Of a DNA stretch of 64,000 nt, positions 42,861-50,838 are shown one piece after another; position 1 is the stretch's first letter; each line of letters begins with the position of its first letter. The DNA lies in the NCBI RefSeq assembly GCF_003807585.1, contig NZ_RMBX01000004.1, positions 124,001-188,000 on the forward strand. Direction: 5' to 3'. Both the position numbers and the translations under genes were made by a program. The notes under the pieces were generated by a model. The model was not told the origin of the DNA, made no database searches, and was given only the letters and a program-made list of their open reading frames with translations. The stretch is from Chitinophaga barathri. GTDB lineage: Bacteria; Bacteroidota; Bacteroidia; Chitinophagales; Chitinophagaceae.

Positions 42861-43427
42861 CTACTTTTCAGCCCTTACACGGCTCAGCGTTTCCTGCGTA
42901 ATGCCCAGGTAGGAAGCGACCATGCCCAGCGGGATGCGGTGATAGATATCGTGGTAAACGGCCCGGAAATGGTCATATTTTTCCTTTGCGGAGGTAAACC
43001 GCATGGAAGTGATGCGTTCCATCAGGTGCCCGAATACCGTGCCCATAGACAGCCGGGCATATCTTTCCATTTCGGGGAAATGGTCGAAGAGGTAACCGAG
43101 ATCGCTGATCTCCAGGCGCCAGGTGTCTGTATCTTCCAGCGTATCGATGGAGTAGATGTCTTTTTGCCGTTGAATAAAACTTTTGGGGGAGTTCACCCAT
43201 TCGCCTTCGCTGCTGAAGTATTCGCTGATCTCTCTGCCGTCTTTGAGAAAGAAGACCCGTACCAACCCTTTCCGGATAAAATAACTCCTGGTGCAAACCT
43301 TATCCGCATCGTGCAGCAGTTCGCCTTTTTTGAAGGACTGAACGGTGACGCGGTTCTCCAGTTCCTCCCTGAGTGCGGGGGAGAGGCGGATGTATTGTTC
43401 AAAATGCTGGTACAGCGGCGTGTGCAT
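42861..43427 (-). CDS. Crp/Fnr family transcriptional regulator
   Basis: A 188-aa regulator. The cyclic-nucleotide-like sensor is at about 15-110 (FKKGELLHDADKVCTRSYFIRKGLVRVFFLKDGREISEYF). The C-terminal HTH is short: RIPLGMVASYLGITQETLSRVRAEK. It lies downstream of the hydrolase in the same direction, 66 bp apart, and is divergent from the cupin gene. Confidence 0.92.
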   Translation of the reverse strand: MHTPLYQHFEQYIRLSPALREELENRVTVQSFKKGELLHDADKVCTRSYFIRKGLVRVFFLKDGREISEYFSSEGEWVNSPKSFIQRQKDIYSIDTLEDTDTWRLEISDLGYLFDHFPEMERYARLSMGTVFGHLMERITSMRFTSAKEKYDHFRAVYHDIYHRIPLGMVASYLGITQETLSRVRAEK

Positions 43428-43533
43428 GCAGTTTTATTTGAATGGTAATTTAAGGAAATAACGCTTGTTTATTAATTTAGCAGCGTAGTCCCGGGCATCC
43501 GGGGTGATTTTTCACAAACAAGCAGGCAAAACA

Positions 43534-43887
43534 ATGAGTAACACCATACAAAGCGGGATCTACCAGGACGGGGCTTCCATTCCCTGGGAAGACGCCGCGC
43601 CGGGCATACAGCGCCAGCTGTTCGGGTACGACGAAAAGATGATGCTGGTAAAAGTAAAATTTGAACAGGGCGCCGTGGGCACTATGCACCAGCATCCGCA
43701 CATCCAGGTGAGTTATGTGGAAAGCGGCTCTTTTGAGCTCACCATTGGTGGGGAAAAGAAAGTGCTGCAAACGGGGGATGGCTATTTTGTGCCTTCCAAT
43801 GTGCTCCATGGCTGCGTCTGCCTGGAGGCCGGCGTATTGATAGACGTTTTCACCCCGCTCCGCGAAGATTTTTTAACAGGAAAATAG
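43534..43887 (+). CDS. cupin domain protein
   Basis: A 117-aa single cupin; the Met at 43534 is preferred over a GTG-initiated 10-residue extension. The two cupin motifs are GAVGTMHQHPHIQVSYVESGSFELTIGGEKKVLQTGDGYFVPSNVLHGC, with His and Glu metal ligands. It probably binds a metal and a small carboxylate or sugar. It is 6 bp upstream of the GlcG-like gene and divergent from the Crp gene, so it may be under that regulator. Confidence 0.88.
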   Translation: MSNTIQSGIYQDGASIPWEDAAPGIQRQLFGYDEKMMLVKVKFEQGAVGTMHQHPHIQVSYVESGSFELTIGGEKKVLQTGDGYFVPSNVLHGCVCLEAGVLIDVFTPLREDFLTGK

Positions 43888-43893
43888 ATTGAC

Positions 43894-44337
43894 ATGCAAT
43901 ACCCGGAAATGGCCGCTTTCATCAACACATTGATCGATAAAGTGGAAGAACTGATACCCGAATACATGGCGAAAAAAGAAGACAGGGAAAAAGAAAGAGG
44001 TGGCACGGCCATTTGCATACTGGACCCCGAAGGCCGCGTATACGGTAAGATGTTCGGTACAGACACCATCATGGCCCGCGAACGTTACCGCGTGGCCTGG
44101 ATAAAAGCCAGCCAGGCATGGATCACCGGCCTGCCTACCGGCGAATATGAAAGGCAGGTGTTCAACAAAGAGATCGATGAAGGCAAATACGGCATCCGCC
44201 GCCCGGACCTGATAGGCTGGGAGGGTGGCCAGCCCCTTTACCTGAAAGACGGCACCATGATCGCAGCAGGCTTTGGCGGCTTCACCAGCGCCAGCGACCT
44301 GGAGATCGTGAAACGCGCGCTGGAGATGATCCAGTAA
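43894..44337 (+). CDS. GlcG/HbpS-like heme- or corrinoid-binding protein
   Basis: A 147-aa protein of the HbpS/GlcG/PduO-like fold: TAICILDPEGRVYGKMFGTDTIMARERYRVAWIKASQAWITGLPTGEYERQVF, then IAAGFGGFTSASDLEIVKRALEMI. Family members bind heme or related tetrapyrrole and are mostly uncharacterised. It forms a small operon with the cupin gene. Confidence 0.72.
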   Translation: MQYPEMAAFINTLIDKVEELIPEYMAKKEDREKERGGTAICILDPEGRVYGKMFGTDTIMARERYRVAWIKASQAWITGLPTGEYERQVFNKEIDEGKYGIRRPDLIGWEGGQPLYLKDGTMIAAGFGGFTSASDLEIVKRALEMIQ

Positions 44338-44408
44338 CCGGTGCATGGAGATGAACGGGCGGGCATATTCCATCAACGCCCTAATCCTTAACTTTAATAA
44401 AAAAAGAT

Positions 44409-45263
44409 ATGGCAAGAGCATTTTTAGGTATGGGCCTGCTGGGGGCGAACTTTGTAAAGGCAATGCTGGATAAAGGGGAAAAAGTGCAGATATGGAACCG
44501 TAGCCCGGAAAGGGCGCAGGCGCTGGCGTCTTTTGGCGCCACTGTGTTTACCAGCGCCGCCGATGCCGTGAAAGGCGCGGAATATATCCATCTGACCGTA
44601 AAAGACGATGCCGCTGTGAACGAGGTACTGGCTGCCGCGGCGCCCGGCCTCCAGCCCGGCGCGGTGATCATTGATCATACCACCACCACTGCTGATGGCG
44701 CGAGACAACGCACAAAGGAATGGAAAGATAATGGCTTTACCTACCTGCACGCCCCCGTATTCATGGGCCCGGCCAATGCCCGTGAAGGCAGCGGGTACAT
44801 GCTCGTGTCCGGCGACCAGGCGGTGGTCGAAAAAGTAAAACCCCTGCTGGATAAAATGACCGGCAAGGTGATCAACTTAGGGCCTGAAGAAGGAAAAGCG
44901 GCAGGCATGAAACTGATCGGCAACAGCTTCCTGGTGGCATTTGTGGCCGGTTTGTCGGACACATTGTCCCTTGGCAAAGCCCTGGACATCTCCGCGCAGG
45001 ACATCGGCTCCCTGTTCGATATCTGGAATCCGGCGCAGATGCTGGCCACCCGCTTGCAGCGCATGAGCAGCGGCGATTACAGCAAAGCGTCCTGGGAGTT
45101 GAATATGGCGAGGAAAGACACGCAGATATTCATTGATACCGTAAAAGGGAAAAATGGTACGCTGACCGTATTGCCCGCCATTGCCGCGCAGATGGACAAG
45201 ATGATCGGGGAAGGCTTCGGCGCCAGCGACTGGACAGTGATCTCGAAGGATGCGGTGTCTTAA
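44409..45263 (+). CDS. NAD(P)-dependent 3-hydroxyisobutyrate dehydrogenase-like oxidoreductase
   Basis: A 284-aa beta-hydroxyacid dehydrogenase-type protein. N-terminal GMGLLGANFVKAMLDKG (a short variant of GxGxxG), then IWNRSPERAQAL, LTVKDDAAVNEVL, IIDHTTTTADGARQRT (serine site changed to T), FMGPANAREGSGYMLVSGD and KLIGNSFLVAFVAGLSDTLSLGKAL, carrying the catalytic Lys. It likely acts on a short-chain hydroxy acid, cofactor and substrate not known. Confidence 0.9.
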   Translation: MARAFLGMGLLGANFVKAMLDKGEKVQIWNRSPERAQALASFGATVFTSAADAVKGAEYIHLTVKDDAAVNEVLAAAAPGLQPGAVIIDHTTTTADGARQRTKEWKDNGFTYLHAPVFMGPANAREGSGYMLVSGDQAVVEKVKPLLDKMTGKVINLGPEEGKAAGMKLIGNSFLVAFVAGLSDTLSLGKALDISAQDIGSLFDIWNPAQMLATRLQRMSSGDYSKASWELNMARKDTQIFIDTVKGKNGTLTVLPAIAAQMDKMIGEGFGASDWTVISKDAVS

Positions 45264-45387
45264 GGGCAAAACAAACAATATTTGGTTTTTATAAACGGCG
45301 AATAGGTCAGGGAACCGGAGGGGGATATGAACCAAAATTCAAAGAAGCCGCGGATAAGCTTTAACAAGAATGTTCCTGGTATAAGAA

Positions 45388-45416
45388 AGGCCCGCTGTCA
45401 CCGGCGGGCCCTTTTG
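45388..45416. terminator. bidirectional terminator
   Basis: GGCCCGC and GCGGGCC around TGTCACCG, flanked by A run left and CTTTTG right; between convergent dehydrogenase and thioredoxin-like genes. Confidence 0.85.
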
Positions 45417-45417
45417 T

Positions 45418-46914
45418 TTAGTTGCCTTTCAGCAACGCGTTGATCTGCTCATACAACGCTTCTTTTTCACTCGGGCGCTTGGCCTTGCTCACCACCAGCT
45501 TCCCGGTTTTGTCAAAAAGAAAATATTGGGGATAATACTCCGCTTTGTCAGGATGATCGGCCAGCAGCTCTTTCCAGAAAGGCGCAATGGTCTGCCTGGT
45601 TTTACGGAGATGGACGCCTTCCATGTTGTTCACTTTGATGTAATCTTTCCAGAGGGCATCGCGGTCATCGTCGTCCATGGCCAGGTAGATGTATGCCACG
45701 TCTTTGTCGGCGAATGCTGCTTTCAGCCCCGGCAGCTGTTTGATCTCTTCTTTGCAGGGGCCGCACCAGGTGCCCCAGATGTCCAGGTATACCACTTTGC
45801 CTTTCAGCGTTTTCACCACCTCGTAAATGGACTGCACCTTGTCGTAATCTTTGACCACTACAATGTTCCGGTTGTGCTGGTTGGCGGCGAGTTTTTCGCC
45901 AAGCTCGTTCATCATCCGGCTGATGTCTTTGTTGTAAGGGCTTTGGGGGAACTGTTTTTTAAACGCTTCGGCAAGGCCTTTCACCTGTGCCAGGTCGCGT
46001 GCGTAATATTGGTCCTGCACCTGCTGGAAGTTGTACTTTTCGGCTACATCCGGCGGGAAATTGTTCAGGCTGCCTACAAAACGCCAGTAAGGTTTGCCGT
46101 ACTTTTTTACGAGGACGTTCGCACTGTCGAGGCTGATGCCGTAATAAGGAATGGGTTTGTCCGGCGTGATGTTTTCTTTTTTGATCTTTACGAATGCTTT
46201 TGTTTCGAGATAGCGGAGGTAATTGTCTGCGAAGGCGTAATACTGTGGCCCGGCGGGGACAAACTCCGGGTCTATTACACAGGGGTCGAATATGGCGAAA
46301 ACAAAATTATTCAGAATATCCCGGTCATCTATACGGGTTCTGCCGAAATCGCTGAGGTAATTATACCCGAGGTATTTCACTTCGGATGCGATCAGTTTTT
46401 TATCCCGTTCTGAAATATCAGCCGCGCTGATGGTTTTGAAGTGTTCGTTCTGTATGCTGAAGAAAGGATCAATCAATTTTTTTTGCAGTTCTTCCAGTGA
46501 AAGCCTGTCAAACGTACCATTCTCCCAAAAAAAAGGCGGGCTGTCCATGTCTATCTGCTGCAACAGGAGGTTTTCCTGCAAGGCATCGCCGGATAGCAGC
46601 CGGAGTGTTTTATTTTTCTCATCCAGTGCAATGACCAGTTCCTTCCCCGCGGTGAGCAGCAGGGTATAGAACTTCCGTTGATAGATCAGCGAGACAAATT
46701 GCTGGCCCGTTACGGGGAGAATGATATTGAATTGCCCCGATGCATTCACCGGGATGTCCACCGTATTTTCTTGGTGGAAGCCATACACCACCGGTGTATT
46801 GACGGACACGGGTGTTTTGCCGCTGTACCCGCGGATGGCGCCGCTGAGCGTGAACTGGGCGGGTAGTTGTATGGATAGCAGCAGGAGGAGTAATAAACAA
46901 AGGTTCTTTTTCAT
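45418..46914 (-). CDS. thioredoxin-like (TlpA-type) exported protein
   Basis: A 498-aa protein with a signal peptide (MKKNLCLLLLLLLSIQLPAQ). About 20-130 is a beta-rich DUF4369-like domain; the middle (about 140-340) is helical. From about 355 on there is a thioredoxin fold with the active site WCGPC (GKVVYLDIWGTWCGPCKEEI) and a cis-Pro in YYPQYFLF. It acts as a periplasmic thiol-disulfide oxidoreductase in cytochrome or envelope maturation, by family analogy. Terminators are at both ends. Confidence 0.92.
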   Translation of the reverse strand: MKKNLCLLLLLLLSIQLPAQFTLSGAIRGYSGKTPVSVNTPVVYGFHQENTVDIPVNASGQFNIILPVTGQQFVSLIYQRKFYTLLLTAGKELVIALDEKNKTLRLLSGDALQENLLLQQIDMDSPPFFWENGTFDRLSLEELQKKLIDPFFSIQNEHFKTISAADISERDKKLIASEVKYLGYNYLSDFGRTRIDDRDILNNFVFAIFDPCVIDPEFVPAGPQYYAFADNYLRYLETKAFVKIKKENITPDKPIPYYGISLDSANVLVKKYGKPYWRFVGSLNNFPPDVAEKYNFQQVQDQYYARDLAQVKGLAEAFKKQFPQSPYNKDISRMMNELGEKLAANQHNRNIVVVKDYDKVQSIYEVVKTLKGKVVYLDIWGTWCGPCKEEIKQLPGLKAAFADKDVAYIYLAMDDDDRDALWKDYIKVNNMEGVHLRKTRQTIAPFWKELLADHPDKAEYYPQYFLFDKTGKLVVSKAKRPSEKEALYEQINALLKGN

Positions 46915-47021
46915 GGAATCAAAAATAGCGTACCGGCGGAAGCGATGTTTCCGGAAGTGACGGAACCGGGGATAAATGGGATAAACATAGCGGTTTATGC
47001 TATAGAAAAAGTGGTATAACG

Positions 47022-47060
47022 AAAGAGAGGGCCGCCCCAGATGGGGCAGCCCTTCTCTTT
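47022..47060 (-). terminator. terminator of the 189-aa gene
   Basis: AAAGAGAGGGC and GCCCC pair with GGGGC and GCCCTTCTCTTT around AGAT. Read leftwards it follows the stop of the 189-aa gene. Confidence 0.85.
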
Positions 47061-47083
47061 TATGTCAAAACAAGCCGGATGTA

Positions 47084-47653
47084 TTACACCAGGATCTCCA
47101 GCAAAGCCGTATTCCCGGGAAGGTCCGTAGCCATCGCCCTGATCACCGAACCGGCGGGAGAGGCGTTCGCCACTGTGGCGGTGTACGTCCACAGGAGCCG
47201 GTTGATGGGGTTGAGGATGGCGTTGCCTTCTTCCAGAAGGGTGCCGTCGGCGGTGTAAATGCCCACTTTCACTTCCGCCACCCTGAAGTCGTCCTTCGCG
47301 TGAATGCTGATCTTTGAGCCGGGAGTACCGTTGTACTCCGAGGTGTTGATCTTTTTCACGACGGGTGGTTTCATGAAATCGCGCATAGCCATGTTAAAAG
47401 CCGACTTTCCCGGGGGAGCTTTCCGCTGATATTCTTTTTTCAGATCAGCGGAGCTGATGGCTCCCTGTGCGTATGCGTTGGCTGCTGAAAACAGCTCACG
47501 CGCTTCCGCCTGTTCTTCCGAAGGTGCCGCATCGGGATTGACCGTAGGCATGCTGCCGATGATCGTATTGTTCCCGTGACGGCGGTAAACAAACTGTTTA
47601 CCCACATTTCCCCTTGCTCCTTTTACGAGCAGGTTCTTATTGATATTAGCCAT
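47084..47653 (-). CDS. Bacteroidota-specific hypothetical protein
   Basis: A 189-aa protein from the Met at 47653, because MANINKNLLVKGARGNVGKQFVYRRHG fits the family start. I recall related unnamed Bacteroidota proteins with the same layout: basic N-terminus, helical middle, SAFNMAMRDFMKPPVVKKI and a beta-rich C-terminal half (DDFRVAEVKVGIYTADGTLLEEGNAILNPINRLLWTYTATV). No function is known. It is divergent from the LytTR gene, and three LytTR-like sites lie between them. Confidence 0.72.
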   Translation of the reverse strand: MANINKNLLVKGARGNVGKQFVYRRHGNNTIIGSMPTVNPDAAPSEEQAEARELFSAANAYAQGAISSADLKKEYQRKAPPGKSAFNMAMRDFMKPPVVKKINTSEYNGTPGSKISIHAKDDFRVAEVKVGIYTADGTLLEEGNAILNPINRLLWTYTATVANASPAGSVIRAMATDLPGNTALLEILV

Positions 47654-47812
47654 TGTAATAGTTTTAAAAATTAAAAAATAATGTACCGATCTGTTCATCG
47701 CGCAGCAGGAGGAAGTTACCGGAGCCGCTACTCCCCGTTGGCTTAAGCGGTGCTCCTTTTGCGGCGATCAACAATACAAATGTAAGTGCAAAAACACACG
47801 TGATTTTGGACT

Positions 47813-47864
47813 TTGGGACGGTCCTTTATCGAAGTTGGGACGGAGTAGCCTGGCAGTTGGGACG
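47813..47864. promoter_or_regulatory. three 22-bp spaced direct repeats (LytTR-like)
   Basis: TTGGGACG at 47813, 47835 and 47857. The last two are preceded by AAG and CAG, giving AAGTTGGG and CAGTTGGG, close to the LytTR half-site (A/C-A/C-GTT-N-G-G). LytTR proteins bind direct repeats spaced two helical turns apart, as here. They lie between a LytTR gene and the 189-aa gene. Confidence 0.65.
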
Positions 47865-47920
47865 AATGGAAACGGGCCCTGGAAAAAACGGTGCTTTTTG
47901 CCTTTAATCTTCAGAGAACC

Positions 47921-48011
47921 TTCGGTGATCGTTCGGTGATCCTTCGGTCATCCTTCGGTTAAACACCCTCAAACCCGGACTACGACCGAACACCACCGAA
48001 GGATCACCGAA
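47921..48011. repeat. phased TTCGGT / ACCGAA inverted array
   Basis: TTCGGT at 47921, 47932, 47943 and 47954 (exact 11-bp period), then ACCGAA at 47985, 47995 and 48006. The arms could fold into a long hairpin of about 30 bp with a loop of about 25 nt. Confidence 0.88.
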
Positions 48012-48070
48012 GGATGGCAGGAGGATGTCAGTAGCCTTAAAGGGGCTTTTTATCATTTAGGGGAAACCGT

Positions 48071-48078
48071 TATATTTG
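48071..48078 (+). promoter_or_regulatory. -7 element of the LytTR gene
   Basis: TATATTTG matches TAnnTTTG, 50 bp before the start codon. No TTG was found at the -33 position. Confidence 0.45.
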
Positions 48079-48127
48079 ATTTTGAACCGCTTAAGCATTG
48101 TTTTAACACCCAAACCATTTTATCGCA

Positions 48128-48496
48128 ATGGAACAACCAATTTTTATCAGGACAGATGGAGTATTGAGGAAAATAAACTTCGAAGAGATCGCTATCCTGG
48201 AAGCGGCGCGTAACTACACGAAATTTCTGGCAAAAGGATATTCTCTCATTGCCCGTGCGTCGCTGGATGCAACGCTTAAACAGATGCCTGAGGGGCGGTT
48301 TTTAAGGATCAGCCGGATGCACGCAGTGTCTTTAAGCCATGTAGACGTTATCGGGAGGGAGGAAGTGATCATAGCGGGAGAGTCCATCCCTGTGTCCCGT
48401 AAGTATTACCCGGAAATGCTGAAACAGCTTAGGGTTATAGAAGCGATGACTGGCAGCGACAAAAAAGATAAGGAAGAGATGCCGGAGGAGGAGTAG
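48128..48496 (+). CDS. LytTR DNA-binding domain protein without receiver
   Basis: A 122-aa protein that is only the LytTR domain plus an acidic tail: MEQPIFIRTDGVLRKINFEEIAILEAARNYTKFLAKGYSLIARASLDATLKQMPEGRFLRISRMHAVSLSHVDVI. There is no receiver domain before it. It binds direct repeats with its beta-strand edge. Such short regulators may act with a separate histidine kinase or directly. A strong palindrome terminator follows at 48508. Confidence 0.9.
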   Translation: MEQPIFIRTDGVLRKINFEEIAILEAARNYTKFLAKGYSLIARASLDATLKQMPEGRFLRISRMHAVSLSHVDVIGREEVIIAGESIPVSRKYYPEMLKQLRVIEAMTGSDKKDKEEMPEEE

Positions 48497-48507
48497 TATT
48501 TTAAACG

Positions 48508-48535
48508 GCAAAGGCTTCCCCGGGGAAGCCTTTGC
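48508..48535. terminator. perfect palindrome, bidirectional terminator
   Basis: GCAAAGGCTTCCCC and its exact reverse complement without spacer (14-bp arms); the RNA would fold with a CCGG loop. It lies between the convergent LytTR and DHDPS-family genes; T-rich flank is weak. Confidence 0.75.
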
Positions 48536-48555
48536 GAATATGAACAGGGGATTGC

Positions 48556-49485
48556 TTACACAAAAAATTCCGGCAGCAACTCTTTACACACTTTTTTCGC
48601 CGCGTCTACTTCGTTTTCGGGTATCCATTTGTAAGGCCAGCGCAGGCGTGTGCCTACATCCGCCCAGCCGCCGATAGCCGCGAGGAACTTATCCACCGCC
48701 TGGTTGGAATACCCCTGCTGCGTGATATAGGGCACGATCTGTTCGTTCATAAACCGCTGGATGCGCGATTCCAGTTCCAGTGCGGCTTCCATGTCCGTCT
48801 GCATACTGTCGTACCAGCGTTGCGCCACCAGCGGGCTCAGGCAGGCTACGTTGGAATAGGCGCCGTGTGCGCCCGCGCGTACGCCCGTGGCAAGGTGGTG
48901 GCCGGGTATGAATACAGAAAGTTCAGGATTGAGGCCCAGCATTTCTTTGTACCATGCTGCGTCTCCGCCCGGCAGTTTGCAGCCCGCCAGCTCAATACCG
49001 GCCTCCCGGATGGTTTTAAAATCGGCGGGGCTCAGCTTTACTTTAGAATGGGGGGGATTGTAGAGGATAAGCCGGATGTCTCCGGCGGTATCCTGCATTT
49101 TGCGCAGGAACGCGATGATCTCTTCCATTTTCGGTGGAAACCAGTCTGGCAGGATCACCTGTATGGCGGAGGGTTTGAGGGCTATCGTCCGTTTGAGCCG
49201 CTCCAGTGATATGAGCGGGCTCATGTGGCTGCAGCCAACCTGGAAGGGCATGCCGGCCCTGTTGCATTTTTCGGCGAGCAGGCCGTTTACTTCGTCGAAT
49301 TCATGTTCGGTCTGGTTATAGAACTCACCGGCGGTGCCGTTGGAATAAATGCCGTCCACTTTCATGCCGATCAGCTGATCTATTTCAGTGGCGAGGCGGC
49401 CGTAACCGATGCTGTCATCTGTGTTGATAGGGAGCAGTAATGTTGCCCAGTTGCCACGGATCTCGTGGCTTTGTAAAGGAACCAT
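48556..49485 (-). CDS. dihydrodipicolinate synthase family aldolase
   Basis: A 309-aa TIM-barrel aldolase of the DapA/NAL family. Signatures are GIYSNGTAGEF (GTTGE-like), VILPDWFPP, LILYNPPHSKVKLS with the conserved Tyr, and Schiff-base Lys in AGCKLPGGDAAW. It differs from true DapA in GCK instead of GIK, so it may cleave or form a sugar-acid or keto-acid. Adjacent genes give no pathway. The 3' end converges on LytTR. Confidence 0.9.
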   Translation of the reverse strand: MVPLQSHEIRGNWATLLLPINTDDSIGYGRLATEIDQLIGMKVDGIYSNGTAGEFYNQTEHEFDEVNGLLAEKCNRAGMPFQVGCSHMSPLISLERLKRTIALKPSAIQVILPDWFPPKMEEIIAFLRKMQDTAGDIRLILYNPPHSKVKLSPADFKTIREAGIELAGCKLPGGDAAWYKEMLGLNPELSVFIPGHHLATGVRAGAHGAYSNVACLSPLVAQRWYDSMQTDMEAALELESRIQRFMNEQIVPYITQQGYSNQAVDKFLAAIGGWADVGTRLRWPYKWIPENEVDAAKKVCKELLPEFFV

Positions 49486-49641
49486 GGTATTTGTTTACGG
49501 GATTTGCGTTTTGAGAAAGATCTTACCTGGATAATAAGACCGGTATCAAAGAAAAGAAAGTTTCTTGTAAAAAGGAAAATGATTGAAAGATTCTCGGTGG
49601 ATGATTTGATGAATTTGGAAATATCGCTGTAAATTTATTGT

Positions 49642-49800
49642 ATGCGAGGAATTAAATTAAAAACAATGAAACGGAAGACTACGATATCGCGTACCCGCGT
49701 CCGGAAAATACTCAGAGAGGTCTTTGCTATGAAATTGACCGAAGAAGAAAAAGAAGCTAACAGGGCATTGATGGGAGTTTTTCCTAAGAAAAAAGAATAG
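49642..49800 (+). CDS. small basic protein, paralogue 1
   Basis: A 52-aa basic protein, too short to be listed by common cut-offs. MR-x-I-x-LKT-x-KRKTT at the N-terminus and REVFAMK in the middle, ending in a P-KKK tail, are shared with the next gene (57 codons at 49861). Net charge is strongly positive, so it may bind nucleic acid or act as an antitoxin-like partner. It starts the AT-richer cassette 49.6-50.7 kb. Confidence 0.6.
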   Translation: MRGIKLKTMKRKTTISRTRVRKILREVFAMKLTEEEKEANRALMGVFPKKKE

Positions 49801-49860
49801 CCCAAAAATAGTTTCTTTTTATGTTAACCCGATTTGCCAAAACATCAATACATTAAAACC

Positions 49861-50031
49861 ATGCGTAGTATTACATTAAAAACAGGAAAACGCAAAACCA
49901 CCTGGCCCGATTCCTACGTCCAGGAAGTAATAAGGGAAGTTTTTGCAATGAAAATACCAAAAAAGGAAGCCGAAGCCGCTCTGGCATGGATGAGAGTTCT
50001 TCCGAAGAAGAAAAAATCGGCCAAAAGATAG
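49861..50031 (+). CDS. small basic protein, paralogue 2
   Basis: A 56-aa paralogue of the preceding gene: MRSITLKTGKRKTTW, REVFAMKIPKKE, ends in PKKKKSAKR. The Met at 49861 matches the paralogue start, a Met 9 codons earlier does not. Separated by 60 bp from the first copy and 10 bp from the next gene, it likely is co-translated with the TIR/NDT-like protein. No family is known. Confidence 0.65.
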   Translation: MRSITLKTGKRKTTWPDSYVQEVIREVFAMKIPKKEAEAALAWMRVLPKKKKSAKR

Positions 50032-50041
50032 ATTTGATTTT

Positions 50042-50686
50042 ATGTTAACCCCGGATTATAACGAAAAGGTGTTCATTAATTGCCCTTTTGATGACGGATA
50101 TCGTCCCATATTGCATGCCATGGTGTATGCGGTTTATCGTTGTGGATTTTATCCGGTGACAGCTTTGGCGGAAGATGACGGAACTGATAGCCGTCTTAAT
50201 AAAATCCTGCGATGTATCAGGGATTGCCGGTATGGTATTCATGATATTTCCTGTATTGAGGTAAATATGAATAACCTGCCCAGGTTTAATATGCCTTTTG
50301 AAACCGGTTTATTTTTTGCAGCTAAACATTTTGGCGGAGGATTGCAGAAAACGAAGTCGGGCCTTGTATTTGAGCGGACAAAATATTTATACCAGCAATA
50401 CATCTCTGACTTAAATGGCATAGATACCAAGGCTCATGGGAATGATCCGATACAAGTGCTTGAAAAAATACGTGACTGGTTAAGGACATCCTCGAATAAG
50501 ACTACAATTCCGGGAGGGGCTACTTTAAGGAGAGATTATAGGGACTTTGTTACCCGTCTTCCTTCTGTTGTGGATAAGTTGGGTTTTGATCAGGATAATA
50601 TTCTTTTCAGTGACTTTTGTCAGATAGTGGAACGCGCAATGCATGAAAAATTGGAAATATCCTTACTTACGAGTGCTTGTGAGTAA
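50042..50686 (+). CDS. TIR/NDT-like Rossmann-fold protein
   Basis: A 214-aa protein with KVFINCPFDDGYRPILHAMV near the start, GFYPVTALAEDDGTDSRLNKILRCIRDCRYGIHDIS and LPRFNMPFETGLFFAA. The strand-helix-strand order and the conserved Glu87 in MPFETGL look like a TIR or nucleoside 2-deoxyribosyltransferase-like Rossmann fold, which in defence proteins cleaves NAD+ or nucleotides. I recall a widespread bacterial family with this sequence but no assigned function. It has lower GC and different codon use than its neighbours, consistent with transfer. It follows two tandem small basic proteins, 10 bp after the second. Confidence 0.72.
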   Translation: MLTPDYNEKVFINCPFDDGYRPILHAMVYAVYRCGFYPVTALAEDDGTDSRLNKILRCIRDCRYGIHDISCIEVNMNNLPRFNMPFETGLFFAAKHFGGGLQKTKSGLVFERTKYLYQQYISDLNGIDTKAHGNDPIQVLEKIRDWLRTSSNKTTIPGGATLRRDYRDFVTRLPSVVDKLGFDQDNILFSDFCQIVERAMHEKLEISLLTSACE

Positions 50687-50691
50687 GGAAC

Positions 50692-50802
50692 TCAGCGAAT
50701 CTCCGTCTTCAACCGCCGTATTTTCTCCTGTTTTCCTTCGATAGCAATTGCCGGCAACAGGTGATGCCATAACGAAACTCTTAGGGAGAAACCTGCATTA
50801 AT
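50692..50802 (-). pseudogene. possible C-terminal gene remnant
   Basis: On the minus strand 36 codons without start, then TGA, encode INAGFSLRVSLWHHLLPAIA and IEGKQEKIRRLKTEIR, which have the look of a protein C-terminus. A stop codon precedes the first residue. It lies between the TIR/NDT-like cassette and the histidine kinase. It may be the remnant of a gene broken by the cassette, or chance. Confidence 0.25.
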
Positions 50803-50826
50803 CTAAAAACAAGATTCAGAACAGGC

Positions 50827-50834
50827 TATATTTG
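50827..50834 (+). promoter_or_regulatory. -7 element just before the histidine kinase
   Basis: TATATTTG ends 4 bp before the ATG at 50839. Use of this element would give a leaderless or nearly leaderless mRNA. A TTG at -33 was not found. Confidence 0.4.
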
Positions 50835-50838
50835 AAAT

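Larger units (their letters stand above)
47654..48127. other. divergent intergenic region with LytTR-like sites and a phased repeat
   Basis: A 474-bp region with three TTGGGACG direct repeats with 22-bp period (47813-47864), an inverted repeat array of TTCGGT/ACCGAA words (47921-48011) and TATATTTG (48071-48078) before the LytTR gene. No coding frame. Confidence 0.75.

Noticed and set aside
47921..48011. CRISPR-like or IS-terminal inverted repeat
   Set aside because: Words are 6 bp with 11-bp phase, no transposase gene or target-site duplication is seen.
49579..49632. 17-codon frame before the first small basic protein
   Set aside because: Too short and without homology; likely chance in AT-rich DNA.
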